Source: Gemmatimonadaceae bacterium
Lineage (GTDB): Bacteria > Gemmatimonadota > Gemmatimonadetes > Gemmatimonadales > Gemmatimonadaceae
DNA: 49,135 nucleotides
NCBI GenBank assembly: GCA_014379205.1
Contig: JACMME010000200.1
Coordinates: 1-49,135 of the forward strand
Direction: 5' to 3'
Shown here: positions 47,159-49,135 of the stretch, in pieces
Position numbering within the stretch: position 1 is the first letter of the stretch
How the letters are laid out: every line of letters starts with the position of its first letter
Made by a program: the position numbers and the translations under genes
Notes under the pieces: generated by a model
Databases searched by the model: none
Told to the model about the DNA's origin: nothing
Seen by the model: only the letters and a program-made list of their open reading frames with translations

Positions 47159-49135
47159 CTACGGCGTGATCGCAGTGGACAATCCAAGATTCTTGATTAC
47201 GAACGCCATTTCGTCGGCTGCCGCTTCAATGATCTTGCTCGTCGGTTTTCCCGCGCCGTGTCCCGCCTTTGTCTCGATGCGGATCAACACGGGTGCCGGT
47301 CCGCCCTGCGCTCCTTGTAGCGCAGCCGCGAACTTGAAGGAATGGCCCGGAACAACACGGTCATCGTGGTCTGCCGTTGTGACGAGAGTGGCAGGGTATT
47401 TGGTTCCCGGCTTGAGATTGTGCAGCGGCGAGTACTTTCGCAGAACGTCGAACTGCGTTGAGTCGTCACTGGATCCGTAGTCGGAAACCCATGCCCACCC
47501 TATGGTAAACTTGTGGAAGCGCAGCATATCCATGACGCCCACTGCAGGGAGTGCCACGCCGAACAACTCCGGCCGCTGCGTCATTGCAGCGCCAACCAAG
47601 AGCCCGCCGTTGGACCCGCCCTGGATTACCAGCTTGCCCGGCGCAGTGTACTTCTCGGAAATCAAATGCTCGGCGGCGGCGATGAAATCGTCAAAGACGT
47701 TCTGCTTCTTGCCGAGCGTACCAGCCTCATGCCAGCTCTTTCCGTACTCGCCGCCGCCGCGAAGATTCGCCACAGCGTAGATGCCGCCTCGCTCCAGCCA
47801 CACGAGTCGCGTAGCCGAAAAGCCGGGCGTCATTGAGATATTGAAGCCGCCGTACGCGTACAGGTAAGTTGGATTACTCCCGTCCAGCGCTATTCCTTTT
47901 TTCGCAGTAACGAACATCGGGATGCGTGTGCCATCTTTGCTCGTGAAAAACACTTGCTTCGTCTCATATCTGCTCGCATCGAAGTCGATCTCCGGTTGGC
48001 GAAAAACTTCGCTCCTCTCGTTCTTCAAATCGTAGCGGTAGATGGTCGTCGGCTGAAGGAAAGATGTGAAGCTGTAGAAAATCTCCCGGTCACCGCGCTC
48101 ACCGCCCAGCCCACCTACTGATCCGATCCCAGGCAGCGTGAGCTCCTTGAGCGCGCGACCCATGGGCGAAAAGAATTTCACGCTGGCGTGCGCATCGGCC
48201 AGATAGTTGGCGACGAAACGATCTCCGACAAAGGACGCGCTGACGAGCGCATCGCGCGATTCCGGAATTACAGTGCGCCAGGAGGATCGCGCGCGCCGGC
48301 TGTTGTCCACGGCGATAAGGCGCCCGCGTGGCGCACTGTGATCAGTGAGCAGGAAGAATGTGTTCCCGACGTTATCCACGAAGCTGTACGACGCGTCGAG
48401 GTCGTCCAGTAGCTTGACCACCGGATTGGTGACCTTGGGAGAGTTCGGCACGTCGAGATCTATGAAGTACAGCCGGTTCCGAGTGTCGGTGCCCTTGGAA
48501 ACATTGATGATGGCAAATTGTCCATCGTCGCTTACCGTTGCACTGAATCCCCAGTCCGGCTCATCGGGCCGCTCGTAGATGAGCTCATCGCGTGACTGCG
48601 GCGTACCGACGCGATGATAGTACAGCTTCTGATTCTTGTTCACGGCGAGCATCGAAGTACCCTCTTTGGGCTCGTCGTAGCGCGAATAGAAAAACCCCTT
48701 GCTATCCCTGGTCCAGGCGAGCGACGAGAACTTCACCCACTTGACCTGGTCCGACAGATCCTCGCCACTGCCGACGTTGCGTACCCGAAACTCCTGCCAA
48801 TCGGAACCACTCGTCGAAATGCCGTAACCGAGAAGCTTGCCATCCGGCGAGACGTTGACGGCCGAGAGGGCAACTGTCCCATCTGTCGAGAGCGTATTGG
48901 GGTCGAGCAGGAGCCGCGCCCCGCCCTTGAGTGTGCGCTGAACGTACAACACCGACTGATTCTGAAGACCTGTATTCTTGAAGGAGAAATACAGATCCTT
49001 GCGGCGAAAAGGGACACCGTATTTCTGGAAGTTCCAAAGCGCGGTCAGCCTTTCCTTGATGGCGTCGCGCTCGGGAACGCTCGCGAGATATTCGAAAGTA
49101 ACCCTGTTCTGCGCCTCGACCCAGGCCCGCGTTTC
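47159..49135 (-). CDS. Prolyl oligopeptidase (S9A), N-terminus beyond the window
   Basis: At least 658 residues; the reading frame is open to the right edge (the extra 61 codons start ETRAWVEAQNRVTFEYLASV), so the true start lies outside. The N-terminal part is the seven-blade propeller (WNFQKYGVPFRRKDLYF, VSPDGKLLGYGISTSGSDWQEF). The C-terminal alpha/beta hydrolase has the nucleophile Ser in IQGGSNGGLLVGA, the Asp in VTTADHDDRVVPGHSFK and the His in KAGHGAGKPT. The enzyme cuts after proline in short peptides; most such enzymes are periplasmic or cytosolic and the missing N-terminus would tell. The YggT gene follows after 14 bp. Confidence 0.95.
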   Translation of the reverse strand, partial: ETRAWVEAQNRVTFEYLASVPERDAIKERLTALWNFQKYGVPFRRKDLYFSFKNTGLQNQSVLYVQRTLKGGARLLLDPNTLSTDGTVALSAVNVSPDGKLLGYGISTSGSDWQEFRVRNVGSGEDLSDQVKWVKFSSLAWTRDSKGFFYSRYDEPKEGTSMLAVNKNQKLYYHRVGTPQSRDELIYERPDEPDWGFSATVSDDGQFAIINVSKGTDTRNRLYFIDLDVPNSPKVTNPVVKLLDDLDASYSFVDNVGNTFFLLTDHSAPRGRLIAVDNSRRARSSWRTVIPESRDALVSASFVGDRFVANYLADAHASVKFFSPMGRALKELTLPGIGSVGGLGGERGDREIFYSFTSFLQPTTIYRYDLKNERSEVFRQPEIDFDASRYETKQVFFTSKDGTRIPMFVTAKKGIALDGSNPTYLYAYGGFNISMTPGFSATRLVWLERGGIYAVANLRGGGEYGKSWHEAGTLGKKQNVFDDFIAAAEHLISEKYTAPGKLVIQGGSNGGLLVGAAMTQRPELFGVALPAVGVMDMLRFHKFTIGWAWVSDYGSSDDSTQFDVLRKYSPLHNLKPGTKYPATLVTTADHDDRVVPGHSFKFAAALQGAQGGPAPVLIRIETKAGHGAGKPTSKIIEAAADEMAFVIKNLGLSTAITP

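Overview
The window looks like a chromosomal segment of a Gemmatimonadota-type bacterium, Gram-negative with high GC (I estimate around 60% by eye). Reasons: the start of a short RpoD/SigA-type sigma factor at the left edge, a TamA/TamB outer-membrane assembly pair, a cytochrome c/FTR1 iron permease fusion, a DUF6941-type protein, and dense use of GTG/TTG starts with overlapping genes. The lineage is an inference; no rRNA or tRNA was found. No phage, transposase, integrase or CRISPR array was seen.

Layout. 1-4497 (minus): sigma factor (cut by the edge), a small membrane protein, a 3D-domain protein, aroB, a PduO-type cobalamin adenosyltransferase and a Ser/Thr kinase. 4554-5570 (plus): ferredoxin-NADP reductase. 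5745-8308 (minus): a peptide-type ABC binding lipoprotein and one permease. 8593-21561 (plus): a response regulator with a GGDEF-like domain, a small membrane protein, TamA-like, TamB-like, a lipid kinase, a PAS histidine kinase, a zinc-ribbon protein, a P1-family peptidase and an NlpC/P60 peptidase. 21649-22071 (minus): DUF6941. 22183-29738 (plus): HAD phosphatase, CYTH enzyme, an unusual M14 carboxypeptidase fusion, acpS, cytochrome c/FTR1 and a UPF0316 protein. 29701-42210 (minus): lgt, tsaD, a YbbR/CdaR protein, acyl-CoA dehydrogenase, a homocysteine methyltransferase/MTHFR fusion, metH and two secreted beta-sandwich proteins. 42547-46476 (plus): acyltransferase, aminoacyl-PCP dehydrogenase, adenylation enzyme and carrier protein. 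46563-49135 (minus): YggT protein and a prolyl oligopeptidase cut by the right edge.

Main results beyond gene calling. (1) A SAM-II riboswitch followed by an intrinsic-terminator-like hairpin lies before metH, which is followed by the methyltransferase/MTHFR gene: a methionine module sensed by SAM. (2) A c-di-GMP-I (GEMM) riboswitch lies before a lipoprotein with an Ig-like domain, tying a surface protein to c-di-GMP. (3) Three genes at 43353-46476 match the set that makes pyrrole-2-carboxyl-S-carrier protein from proline: the dehydrogenase has its catalytic Glu at the alternative position (Glu244), with Ser365 at the usual one. A 10-bp inverted repeat covers its ribosome binding site. (4) At several places there are arrays of 7-nt units, usually as two inverted arms around a spacer, each place with its own unit sequence; one copy lies in frame inside metH. 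This looks like a distinct repeat class that I cannot name.
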